From assembly GCA_964352625.1 (NCBI GenBank), contig CAYGSD010000002.1, positions 310,001 to 374,000 on the forward strand: 64,000 nucleotides of DNA, in the 5' to 3' direction. How positions within the stretch are numbered: the first letter of the stretch is position 1; the number at the start of each line of letters is the position of its first letter. A program made the translations under genes and the position numbers. The DNA comes from JAAEPI01 sp964352625. GTDB lineage: Bacteria; Bacteroidota; Bacteroidia; Cytophagales; Cyclobacteriaceae. Below the pieces are notes generated by a model, which worked only from the letters and a program-made list of their open reading frames with translations, was not told the origin of the DNA and searched no databases. This document shows, piece after piece, positions 47,131 through 54,729 of the stretch.

Positions 47131-47676
47131 ATGAAAAAAATAGCTGTCTACTGCGGGTCGAAAATTGGAAACGATCCTGAATATTCGAAAGCTGCCGTCA
47201 CTTTAGGAGAAAAATTTGTTGAGCAAGGAATTGAATTGGTGTACGGGGGTGGAGCCATTGGTCTAATGGGAGTTATCGCCGATTCAATACTAGAAAAAGG
47301 GGGTAGGGTAACTGGCGTTATACCGGAGAAGCTCTATGAAATGGAGGTGGCTCACATGGGATTAACAGAGCTTTATCGCGTCAAAACTATGCATGAGCGA
47401 AAGGCGTTGATGGCGGACCTAAGCGATGGTTTCATTGCTATGCCAGGAGGAATCGGCACACTTGAGGAGCTAACTGAGGTAATGACTTGGGCACAGATTG
47501 GCTATCATACCAAGCCCTGTGCTCTTCTCAATGTGGTTGGCTATTACGATCACTTTATCTCTTTTTTTGATGAAATGGAGAACAAGGGGTTTTTATATCT
47601 GCCCATTCATGAACAGTTAATTATTGAAAGTGATGTGGAGGTGTTAATGGAACGTATGCTCCATCAGAAGGACTAA
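47131..47676 (+). CDS. LOG family (TIGR00730) nucleotide phosphoribohydrolase-like protein
   Basis: A 181-aa Rossmann-fold protein starting MKKIAVYCGSKIGNDP. It carries the family signature PGGIGTLEELTEV (about 108-120) and the Arg/Lys pair of the active site region (MHERKALM). LOG enzymes cleave ribose-5-phosphate from nucleotides (cytokinin or AMP type); in bacteria a housekeeping nucleotide role is likely. Full length. The start codon touches the T-run of the preceding terminator, so there is no leader between hairpin and gene. Its end overlaps the convergent EVE gene by 4 bp. Confidence 0.88.
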   Translation: MKKIAVYCGSKIGNDPEYSKAAVTLGEKFVEQGIELVYGGGAIGLMGVIADSILEKGGRVTGVIPEKLYEMEVAHMGLTELYRVKTMHERKALMADLSDGFIAMPGGIGTLEELTEVMTWAQIGYHTKPCALLNVVGYYDHFISFFDEMENKGFLYLPIHEQLIIESDVEVLMERMLHQKD

Positions 47677-48086
47677 TTCGGACGCTCGCTCATCTCAATA
47701 ATAATATCAAATTCTTCAGACCGCACCGGCTGCACAGATAGTCTTGAGTGAGTTGCCAATACCATTTTTTCTAAACGCTCATCAGCTTTCACCTCCGCAA
47801 GCGTCACAGGTCTATTTAGTTTTCTGACCGGTACCACATCCATTACATACCAGCGATGATCGTCGGTAGTTGGATCCTTGTAATACTCTTTCACCACCTC
47901 TGCTATTCCAATCACCGATTTTTCATTTACGCTATGATAAAATAGACATTGGTCGCCTACCTTCATGGCCTTAATGTTATTTCGAGCTTTGAAGTTTCTC
48001 ACTCCGTCCCAGTGGTCTCTACCCTTTTTCACCAAATCATCCCAGGAATAGGTGTTGGGTTCTGACTTTATTAACCAATAGTTCAT
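47673..48086 (-). CDS. EVE domain-containing protein
   Basis: A 137-aa protein from the ATG at 48086 (MNYWLIKSEPNTYSWDDL, the standard EVE start). A longer in-frame start at 48314 would run into the divergent glycosyltransferase gene and is rejected. The single EVE (PUA-like) domain has WDGVRNFKARNN and GDQCLFYHSVNE. EVE domains bind modified bases or RNA ends, and the family is found both in housekeeping and in modification-dependent restriction contexts; nothing restriction-related is adjacent here. Confidence 0.88.
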   Translation of the reverse strand: MNYWLIKSEPNTYSWDDLVKKGRDHWDGVRNFKARNNIKAMKVGDQCLFYHSVNEKSVIGIAEVVKEYYKDPTTDDHRWYVMDVVPVRKLNRPVTLAEVKADERLEKMVLATHSRLSVQPVRSEEFDIIIEMSERPN

Positions 48087-48149
48087 TTTGAAAATCGTTT
48101 GACTAAATCTACTAAGAATGAGTAATACACTTAGCCTATTTTTACGCAG

Positions 48150-49160
48150 ATGAAAGTCCTCATACTTCGATTTTCCTCCATTGGGGATATTGTCCTGACC
48201 ACTCCGGTCATTCGAACCATTAAGACTCAGATTCCGGATGCTGAGGTTCATTATGCCACTAAGCAGGCGTATCGGTCTTTGCTTGAGGAGAACCCTTACG
48301 TCGATAAAATACATGTCCTTGAAGACTCCCTAAGCAGTCTTGTCAAGGAATTGAGAAGAGAGAAATTCGATTTTGTAGTCGATCTACATAACAATCTGCG
48401 GACGAGAATTGTAAAGCTGAGATTGCGGGTTAAGAGTCAAAGCTTCAAAAAACTGAATTGGGAAAAATGGTTGTTGACAACTTTCAAAATAAATAAACTA
48501 CCGAATGTCCATATTGTGGACCGATACCTTGAAACCCTTTCATGCTTTGAAATCAACCATGATAATCTTGGCCTTGATTATTTCATTCCCGATAAGGATG
48601 AAATGCCAATGGATTGGCTTCCCAAGTCTCATCAAGGCGGGTACGCTGTAGTTGTCGTAGGGGCAAAATTTAGTACCAAAAGACTTCCCACTTCAAGGCT
48701 TATTGAGCTTTGTGATCGCATCAACAAACCCGTGGTACTTCTGGGAGGACCAGAAGATGTTGGTGTAGCAGAAGAAGTGGAAGGCTTTTTCAGAAAACTT
48801 GAATCAGGCGCTTCTTTTGAAGAGGGGTTGGATAAGCTGGGCAAACGAACGGAAATATTCAATGCAGTAGGAAAATGCAGCCTCAATCAGTCAGCTTCTC
48901 TTATTCGACAATCCAACTGGGTTTTCACCCATGACACGGGGCTCATGCACATTGCATCGGCATTCAAGAAACCAATATTCAGCATTTGGGGTAATACCGT
49001 TCCAGAGTTTGGTATGTATCCCTATAGGACCAAGTTTACCGTTTTTGAAAATTCAAATTTAGCCTGCCGGCCTTGTTCGAAAATTGGATACGCCAAGTGT
49101 CCAAAGGGACATTTCAAATGCATGAATGATCTAACCTTTGATTTTTACTTGGGAGAGTAG
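48150..49160 (+). CDS. Glycosyltransferase family 9 (heptosyltransferase-like)
   Basis: A 336-aa protein opening MKVLILRFSSIGDIVLTTP, the GT9 N-terminal signature. It has a GT-B fold, with VLLGGPEDVGVAEE in the second domain and HDTGLMHIASAFKKPIFSIWG for the nucleotide-sugar site. GT9 enzymes add heptose or related sugars to the lipid A core or other envelope glycans. It stands alone, divergent from the EVE gene, and its end overlaps the convergent sulfotransferase gene by 16 bp. Acceptor unknown. Confidence 0.9.
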   Translation: MKVLILRFSSIGDIVLTTPVIRTIKTQIPDAEVHYATKQAYRSLLEENPYVDKIHVLEDSLSSLVKELRREKFDFVVDLHNNLRTRIVKLRLRVKSQSFKKLNWEKWLLTTFKINKLPNVHIVDRYLETLSCFEINHDNLGLDYFIPDKDEMPMDWLPKSHQGGYAVVVVGAKFSTKRLPTSRLIELCDRINKPVVLLGGPEDVGVAEEVEGFFRKLESGASFEEGLDKLGKRTEIFNAVGKCSLNQSASLIRQSNWVFTHDTGLMHIASAFKKPIFSIWGNTVPEFGMYPYRTKFTVFENSNLACRPCSKIGYAKCPKGHFKCMNDLTFDFYLGE

Positions 49161-50125
49161 TCAGGAAACACGTGTTTTTTTATGAATTCAATCCCTTCAA
49201 TTCTGTGATGTTTGGAGAGTGCCAAGAAGGAAATATCAGCGTGATCATAGGGTTCGGGCGCTTCTAGAAGTTTTTCCAGACCACAATCAGTATACGATTC
49301 TATCAATTCTCTATTGCTATCCAAGTACTTGCGGTGCACACTTAAGGCTTGTTCAAAAGGCATTAGTTTGTAATCACGGATAGGTTCAGCCCAATTTTTC
49401 GTGTGACGAAGAAGACCATTATATAGGTCCTTTCGCTGACCATTGACTACCAGATTATTTTCAGAAATAACTTTATGTATTTCATAAAAACACCTCATTT
49501 GATCAAGTGATGGTTTTCTATTGGCAGGTGGTTCTTCGGCGGGATTGAACGGAATTCCAACAATATCATAGAACGTCTTCACCAGATCTTTACTATCAAT
49601 ACTGTCGAAACAAAGCACCCTGAGTTTCTCCTTCCCAAAAACAGACGCCCAAGCCGACACCATTTTACAGTAATCCAGATTTGTGTTTTCTATTATCTCT
49701 TGAAGCAGGTTGAAAGAGAATCTAATACCATGCTTTAGCAATTGGGAGTAATATGATTCAAGAAAAGAATGCTGGCTCCTTAGAAACAGGACAATGGTGA
49801 CGTCAAAATCACGCAACTCATTTTTGATCTGGTGAAGTCCATCCAGCTCAATGTTTCCATAGCTTTTTGCAAAGCCTTCCGAGCTAATTATAACTTTCAT
49901 TAGTTCGTCAGACTCGATCTCTTTCATGAGCTCCGACCAGTTGTCCATTTTCAGCTGCAGGGATCCCGTTTTATTATTACGAAATACATGGTGATGAGCC
50001 TTTGTTTCTAATGGGTAGCATATTCCATGCTTCAAGAGCTCCGACCGATGATTGTAGAGTTGGTTCTGGATAGAGGTTGTGCCGGTTTTGTTGGTGCCAA
50101 TATGAAGAAAAACCTCTTTATTCAT
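49145..50125 (-). CDS. Sulfotransferase-like protein
   Basis: From the ATG at 50125 the product is 326 aa and begins MNKEVFLHIGTNKTGTTSIQ, where GTNKTGTTS resembles the 5'-phosphosulfate loop that binds PAPS. Further upstream codons are in frame, but the family start is here. The central VTIVLFLRSQHSFLESYYSQ resembles the 3'-phosphate binding strand. It probably sulfates a cell-surface glycan, which fits the neighbouring GT9. It overlaps the upstream small lipoprotein gene by 8 bp and the GT9 end by 16 bp. Confidence 0.85.
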   Translation of the reverse strand: MNKEVFLHIGTNKTGTTSIQNQLYNHRSELLKHGICYPLETKAHHHVFRNNKTGSLQLKMDNWSELMKEIESDELMKVIISSEGFAKSYGNIELDGLHQIKNELRDFDVTIVLFLRSQHSFLESYYSQLLKHGIRFSFNLLQEIIENTNLDYCKMVSAWASVFGKEKLRVLCFDSIDSKDLVKTFYDIVGIPFNPAEEPPANRKPSLDQMRCFYEIHKVISENNLVVNGQRKDLYNGLLRHTKNWAEPIRDYKLMPFEQALSVHRKYLDSNRELIESYTDCGLEKLLEAPEPYDHADISFLALSKHHRIEGIEFIKKHVFPDYSPK

Positions 50126-50354
50126 TCGAATCAATATCAGGAGAAGAATTGGATGTGTCTCTGGACACATTCTTTCCTTTCTGTACCTTCATCCACACCA
50201 CCTTGGTACGTTTCTTATTTTTGAATTTAGGATTGTACCAGCCATATCGCTTCTTTGCTTTCACCACGGGCACTCGATTGTGGTAAATGACTTTGCAGCT
50301 CGAGCCGAAGACAAGAAAAAAGATGAGAAGAAGTCCGAGAAACTTTTTTGACAT
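50118..50354 (-). CDS. Small basic lipoprotein of unknown function
   Basis: From the ATG at 50354 the product is 78 aa: MSKKFLGLLLIFFLVFGSSC gives a lipobox, and an in-frame ATG at 50387 would bury it. The mature part is basic (KAKKRYGWYNPKFKNKKRTK) and ends in a Ser/Asp-rich tail. Its stop overlaps the sulfotransferase start by 8 bp, so the two are coupled. No family recognised. Confidence 0.75.
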   Translation of the reverse strand: MSKKFLGLLLIFFLVFGSSCKVIYHNRVPVVKAKKRYGWYNPKFKNKKRTKVVWMKVQKGKNVSRDTSNSSPDIDSNE

Positions 50355-50447
50355 TTGAACAAAAATAGAAGGTTTTGCCTTCTCCATGGGGCATCTTGGT
50401 TTTAGAAATATCTTTGAACCGAACGAACGTACAAAAGGAAAAGTGTT

Positions 50448-51005
50448 TTGAAATATTTGATTGTCGGATTAGGAAATATAGGTGGCGAATATGAGCTCAC
50501 TAGGCATAATATCGGTTTTTTGATATTGGATAGAATGGCCGATGAGGCTGGTGAAGTATTCAAGCAAGATCGTCTCGGGTTTCGGGCGGAAGTGAAGTTC
50601 AAGGGGCGAGCGTTAGTGCTGATAAAGCCGACAACCTACATGAACCTTAGTGGAAAGGCAGTGAACTATTGGCTTCAGCAAGAAAAAGTGAAACCAGAAA
50701 ACCTCCTGGTGCTTACCGATGATATCGCACTGCCATTTGGTAAAATCAGGCTAAAGCCTCGTGGCTCTGCGGGCGGGCATAACGGTCTCAAGAATATTGA
50801 AGAAAGTTTGGGAAGCAATGCCTACCCAAGGTTACGTTTCGGAGTTGGCGATGATTACCCAAAAGGTGGACAGGTGAATTATGTTCTTAGCCCTTTTACT
50901 CCCAAGGAATTTGATGAGCTCGTGATTCATATTGACAAGAGTGTTGAGGCGATTCAATCATTTGCCACAGTGGGTTTGGAGCGCACCATGAATTCGTTTA
51001 ACTGA
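50448..51005 (+). CDS. pth: Peptidyl-tRNA hydrolase
   Basis: A 185-aa enzyme starting with TTG at 50448, because KYLIVGLGNIGGEY is the invariant N-terminus and no ATG precedes it in frame. Active-site residues are N10, H20 (LTRHNIGF), the YMNLSG Asn, and the Asp in LTDDIALPFG. RGSAGGHNGLKNI matches the tRNA-contact segment. It hydrolyses peptidyl-tRNA released from ribosomes, an essential step. Full length. A terminator follows. Confidence 0.95.
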   Translation: MKYLIVGLGNIGGEYELTRHNIGFLILDRMADEAGEVFKQDRLGFRAEVKFKGRALVLIKPTTYMNLSGKAVNYWLQQEKVKPENLLVLTDDIALPFGKIRLKPRGSAGGHNGLKNIEESLGSNAYPRLRFGVGDDYPKGGQVNYVLSPFTPKEFDELVIHIDKSVEAIQSFATVGLERTMNSFN

Positions 51006-51092
51006 GTAGGGGGAAAGATTCAAAAGGATGTTAACTAATCAACTTCATGATCTTGATAGGTTTTATTAAGGTGATTGACAGGTGATTAGGTG

Positions 51093-51125
51093 AAAAGGAG
51101 CTCGTTGAGTTCCTTTTCTTTTTTG
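51093..51125 (+). terminator. Intrinsic terminator after pth
   Basis: A 10-bp stem AAAAGGAGCT / AGTTCCTTTT with one G-T wobble (51093-51102 with 51108-51117), a 5-nt loop and a T-rich tail. Confidence 0.8.
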
Positions 51126-51157
51126 TTAGCTATCTTTTCGTCACCAATTTGAAGTGC

Positions 51158-52489
51158 ATGAGCCTAGTCGAAAGGATTACTGATATCAAGAAGTTTTTTA
51201 TGGTGGATCTGTGGAGCGTCAAGCTCAAGGATTTATCATTCCAAAAGAAACTCCTTTACAAATTTCTCAGAATTTGGATCATAACATTTACTGAGTTCAA
51301 TAAGGATCGAATTCGGGAAAAAGCATCGAATCTTACCTACTTCACTCTGCTGTCTATCGTTCCGGTTATTGCCATGGCGTTTGGTATCTCGAAGGGATTT
51401 GGCTTGGAGGATACGTTGAAGGATCAGCTAGGTAGTTTTTTCACTGGTCAGGAGAAGGTGCTGGACAATATCTGGGGATTTGCCGAGAAGATGATTGAGG
51501 ATGCTAACGGCGGGGTGATCACTGGAATTGGGTTAGTGATTTTGCTTTATACAGTCCTTAGGCTGCTGAACAACATTGAGGTCACATTCAATGTCATGTG
51601 GGACATTAAAAAACACCGACCGCTTCATCGTAAGCTATCGGACTACATTTCCGTCATGATTCTTGGCCTCCTACTGATACTGATGTCCAGTAGTGCCACG
51701 GTTTACATAGCCGCGGAGGTGAATAAACTTGGCTCTGCTTCCGGTGATTTTAGTCAGATAAAGTCAGGTGTATTATTCATGATCAAATTGGTGCCCTACG
51801 CCCTGATTTGGCTTCTTCTTTTCTTGCTTTATCTTATTTTTCCTAACACTAGAGTTAAAGTGATACCTGCACTTCTAGGAGGAATAGTAGCCGGAACAGC
51901 TTATCAACTGACCCAATGGGGTTTTATCAATTTTCAGTTTGCCTTTAGCCGGTACAATGCTATCTATGGTAGTCTGGCTATTCTTCCATTATTTCTTATC
52001 TACATTCAGCTGAGTTGGTTCATTGTGTTGATAGGGGCCGAGTTGGCTTATGCGCTGCAGCACTATGACAACTGGGTGCCGGATAATGATAAATTGAAAC
52101 TGAGTCTGAAGCACAAGAAGAAGATTGCCCTTCTTATCATGCATCGAATAATCAATCGGTTTGAGGATGGCAAAGAGCCAATTTCCGTGAGGGGACTGGC
52201 AAGTATGGGTAGCGTTCCGTATCGGTTTATAAGTGAAATCTGCTATGAGTTGGAAAAGTCCGGCCTGCTGACAAGGGTTGAGGGAGAAAAGGGAGACGAT
52301 CTGTACCAACCCGCCTATGACATCCAGAAGATGACTATTCTCAATGTCCTAAATAATTATGAATCAGATGGCAAGGGAGATTTTGATGATCATAAGTCGG
52401 ACACTTTTAAGAGTCTAGAAAAAGCACTTGGAGAAATCGACGAAATCATCGGGAAGTCCAAATCGAACGTGTTGCTAAAAGACTTATGA
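51158..52489 (+). CDS. YihY/BrkB-family inner-membrane protein
   Basis: A 443-aa protein from the ATG at 51158; a TTG three codons upstream is also in frame. Six membrane helices lie between about 40 and 310. The family motif KASNLTYFTLLSIVPVIAMAFG sits at the first helix and QLSWFIVLIGAELAYALQHY at the last. The C-terminal 130 residues form a soluble winged-helix-like domain (ISVRGLASMG). Once called ribonuclease BN in error, the family is now thought to be a transporter, possibly of lipids. The end overlaps the convergent DUF4442 gene by 6 bp. Confidence 0.9.
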   Translation: MSLVERITDIKKFFMVDLWSVKLKDLSFQKKLLYKFLRIWIITFTEFNKDRIREKASNLTYFTLLSIVPVIAMAFGISKGFGLEDTLKDQLGSFFTGQEKVLDNIWGFAEKMIEDANGGVITGIGLVILLYTVLRLLNNIEVTFNVMWDIKKHRPLHRKLSDYISVMILGLLLILMSSSATVYIAAEVNKLGSASGDFSQIKSGVLFMIKLVPYALIWLLLFLLYLIFPNTRVKVIPALLGGIVAGTAYQLTQWGFINFQFAFSRYNAIYGSLAILPLFLIYIQLSWFIVLIGAELAYALQHYDNWVPDNDKLKLSLKHKKKIALLIMHRIINRFEDGKEPISVRGLASMGSVPYRFISEICYELEKSGLLTRVEGEKGDDLYQPAYDIQKMTILNVLNNYESDGKGDFDDHKSDTFKSLEKALGEIDEIIGKSKSNVLLKDL

Positions 52490-52972
52490 TCCTCTTTGCT
52501 TGAAAGACCAAGTAAATTCGAATTCCGAAACCACGGTTCCATCTTTCATTTTTCCAACAGTTTTGAAAGTGGCTAAAGCCGCCTCTTTGGTTTCAATACA
52601 CTTTTCCACCGCTTCAAATGCATTGGCATTGTCTTCACAAGTGAACCAGACTCTACCATTTGCCTTCTTATAAAACTTGGCCTTCAGGTCCACAATTATA
52701 TATGCCACGCTAGGTTTTTGACCTTCCACGGCCAATAGACAAGCCACAGCTGTCGACATCTCTGCTGCCATACTCTGAACAGCAAAGTAGATGGATTTGA
52801 ATGGATTTTTGTTCAGGTTCTTGTAGGGAACAGAAACTTGCGTACTGGTGGCATCCGCCGATCGAATCCGTAGGCCGGCCAGAAGTCCCATCGGAAGACT
52901 TTTGAGCATGAACAGCCTCATTACCGATTGGCTGGTAAGACGTCCTGCAAGTTTCTGTTGTGCTTCATTCAT
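52484..52972 (-). CDS. DUF4442 hotdog-fold protein
   Basis: A 162-aa protein with a hotdog fold: the central helix is NPFKSIYFAVQSMAAEMSTAVAC and the strands are SVAYIIVDLKAKFYKKA and GRVWFTCEDN. Family members resemble acyl-CoA thioesterases, but catalytic activity is not shown. It is the last gene of the minus-strand run SiaB, SiaC and coiled-coil protein, with only 2 bp to the gene upstream, so it may be transcribed with them. Confidence 0.82.
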   Translation of the reverse strand: MNEAQQKLAGRLTSQSVMRLFMLKSLPMGLLAGLRIRSADATSTQVSVPYKNLNKNPFKSIYFAVQSMAAEMSTAVACLLAVEGQKPSVAYIIVDLKAKFYKKANGRVWFTCEDNANAFEAVEKCIETKEAALATFKTVGKMKDGTVVSEFEFTWSFKQRGS

Positions 52973-52974
52973 AA

Positions 52975-53505
52975 TTAAAAGGCGTCTCGGTACTGAGCTT
53001 GGGTATCTGATTGATCAAGGGTAAGGATTTTTTCTTTTTCCTTATTAAGGAAGTACTTCTCAAGTCCGGACTCTAACCCTTTAACAACGAAAAAGAGTCC
53101 CGCGAGAATCACATAACCTAAATAAGGAATATCCACATTGGCGTCAATCCAAGGTTCCAGAAAAAGCTGTTCTGCTACAAAAAGCAGGAGTCCAACAGTT
53201 AGCATTATGGTTGAAGCCTTTCTGCCCACACGTGCTTTGGCAAGCTGTGAGATGGTCACTTCAAGCTCCTGATTCTTGTCTTTGATTTCTTCGTTTTGCT
53301 CCCGGATTTGTACGTTGGCATTATCGAGCTTCTTCTGCAGGCGATCGCTTACCCGTGTTATTACCTTAGCCTGAGCCACTAATTCCTCATACTGATCCGA
53401 GAACTCGTGCAGGTCATCTTTATAAATCGTGTGGGTTTCGAGCTTCTTACGGAACGTTTTGAGATTGTTTATCTCATCGTGGTAGAGCTCTTGATGTTGA
53501 TCCAT
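52975..53505 (-). CDS. Coiled-coil protein with two membrane helices, in the Sia-like cluster
   Basis: A 176-aa protein. A long charged coiled coil (about 5-95, LDNANVQIREQNEEIKDKNQ) leads into two hydrophobic helices (about 99-117 and 127-145) and a short basic-acidic tail. No enzymatic motif is visible. It lies 18 bp after SiaC and 2 bp before the DUF4442 gene. In Pseudomonas the corresponding position belongs to the SiaD diguanylate cyclase, which has an N-terminal coiled coil that SiaC binds. A similar docking role here is inference. Confidence 0.8.
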   Translation of the reverse strand: MDQHQELYHDEINNLKTFRKKLETHTIYKDDLHEFSDQYEELVAQAKVITRVSDRLQKKLDNANVQIREQNEEIKDKNQELEVTISQLAKARVGRKASTIMLTVGLLLFVAEQLFLEPWIDANVDIPYLGYVILAGLFFVVKGLESGLEKYFLNKEKEKILTLDQSDTQAQYRDAF

Positions 53506-53523
53506 GCTTTAGCGCCGCTAACT

Positions 53524-53919
53524 TCAGTCCTCAATTTCAATAAAATTGAATTCCAAATCAAGCAGATCGCTGTAATCTTCTCCAGCCTCCATCATGTCTT
53601 CATCATCTTCTTCATAAAACCAGTTGATATGCAGCTCCTTGCCGCTATCTCTTATTCTCACTAATCGCTTGAAAACATCGAAGAGACATTTCGAAGAACT
53701 GGTATTGAAATACTCAAAGGCAAAATGTGCAGTAAAGGATTCCTGAGAGCTTTCGGCGAACATGGCCAAATTCTCAATTAGCCGCTGATAGAATTGAATG
53801 GCATTTTCTGGGCTGGATCGACCTCTCATTTCAAGCACGCCATCCTCCGGATCAAAATTGATCAGGGGAGTAATCCGAGATGGTTCCATGAAAATCCGTT
53901 CCATTTGTATTTCAGGCAT
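53524..53919 (-). CDS. SiaC-like regulatory phosphoprotein (DUF1987)
   Basis: A 131-aa STAS-like protein. The segment FEYFNTSSSKCLFDVF aligns with the known SiaC phosphosite region, which makes T73 the probable target (the Pseudomonas protein is phosphorylated on the Thr of its NTSS sequence). The N-terminal SRITPLINFDPEDGVLEMRG and the SSPENA motif also fit DUF1987. Expected role: a switch protein phosphorylated by the SiaB-like kinase 15 bp upstream and dephosphorylated by a SiaA-like phosphatase (58171-60105). The C-terminus is unusually acidic. Confidence 0.9.
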   Translation of the reverse strand: MPEIQMERIFMEPSRITPLINFDPEDGVLEMRGRSSPENAIQFYQRLIENLAMFAESSQESFTAHFAFEYFNTSSSKCLFDVFKRLVRIRDSGKELHINWFYEEDDEDMMEAGEDYSDLLDLEFNFIEIED

Positions 53920-53934
53920 AATAGTCTCTCGCTC

Positions 53935-54495
53935 TTAAATTAGTCTAGGTAATCGTACTTGAAAGGTGAAGTAAGAAACATTATCTGTAACTGGCTGAAA
54001 TTTGTATCTCAATTTCTCTCCGCCAGTTTTTCGTGCAATATCTATAAAGCCTAAGCCACCAGTTCCTTTGTCAGAAAATTCCTGTTCATTCAGGACTTTT
54101 TTATACAAGGCTCTAAGATCATCAGCAGGCACATTATTTATTTCGTCTAATCTGGCTTGGATTGATTTTACCTTTTCAGATGGAATATAATTCCCCGTTT
54201 GAAGGCTATAAAATCGCTTCCTCGCAGCTATCATTATTAAAGCTGATCTGGAATCGTATGTACTTATTCTTAACTCATCGGCATTGACCTCATCCAGATG
54301 GTAATAGAGGTTCTGAATGCACTCCGTAGATACATTATAGAATTTTTTCTTGACTCGTCTATTCTCCTCTAATTCCTCCAGTCTTTCCTCTAGGGTGGTA
54401 ATCAACGACGTGACCAAATCGAAGGTTAATTCTCCTTTATAGAGGAGAATGATATTCTGGTCGTAGATATTTTTATAGCTTCTTAGGTAATCCAT
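53935..54495 (-). CDS. SiaB-like threonine kinase (DUF6272)
   Basis: A 186-aa protein of GHKL/Bergerat type. The N-box helix is VSTECIQNLYYHLDE, and the glycine-rich lid region is DKGTGGLGFIDIARKTGGE. SiaB kinases phosphorylate SiaC on threonine, and the SiaC-like gene follows after 15 bp, matching the SiaB-SiaC order. No membrane segment. It is divergent from the sensor kinase at 54730 across 234 bp, so both could share a control region. Confidence 0.88.
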   Translation of the reverse strand: MDYLRSYKNIYDQNIILLYKGELTFDLVTSLITTLEERLEELEENRRVKKKFYNVSTECIQNLYYHLDEVNADELRISTYDSRSALIMIAARKRFYSLQTGNYIPSEKVKSIQARLDEINNVPADDLRALYKKVLNEQEFSDKGTGGLGFIDIARKTGGEKLRYKFQPVTDNVSYFTFQVRLPRLI

Positions 54496-54648
54496 CTATC
54501 AGGCTAGTGAAACAAATCAGAAAGTAAGCACTAAATTTTGAATCCGGCAAAGATAAAACTCTTTATTCCTTAGCCTAAACCTACGCCTTTAAAGTGATTC
54601 TTTAAGTGATTGGTATTTCTACGTAATTTTGGTTGCTCCATTCTGTGC

Positions 54649-54683
54649 TTTGTCAATATTTGAAAAAAGCCTTTATATCTTTG
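54649..54683 (+). promoter_or_regulatory. Candidate promoter for the PilJ-type kinase
   Basis: TATCTTTG at 54676-54683 matches the -7 consensus TAnnTTTG. A TTTG lies at 54649-54652, 23 bp upstream, slightly longer than the usual spacing. It is 46 bp before the start codon. Confidence 0.4.
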
Positions 54684-54729
54684 AAGTAAGTGAAAATCGC
54701 CTAACCAGCTCAATTAACATTTACCAATC

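Noticed and set aside
48087..48314. Upstream extension of the EVE gene
   Set aside because: It would run through the divergent glycosyltransferase start. The family N-terminus is MNYWLIKSEP at 48086.
54590..54622. Short direct repeat (TTTAA(A)GTGATT twice) in the SiaB/kinase divergent region
   Set aside because: Only two short imperfect copies; it could be a regulator site but cannot be told from chance.
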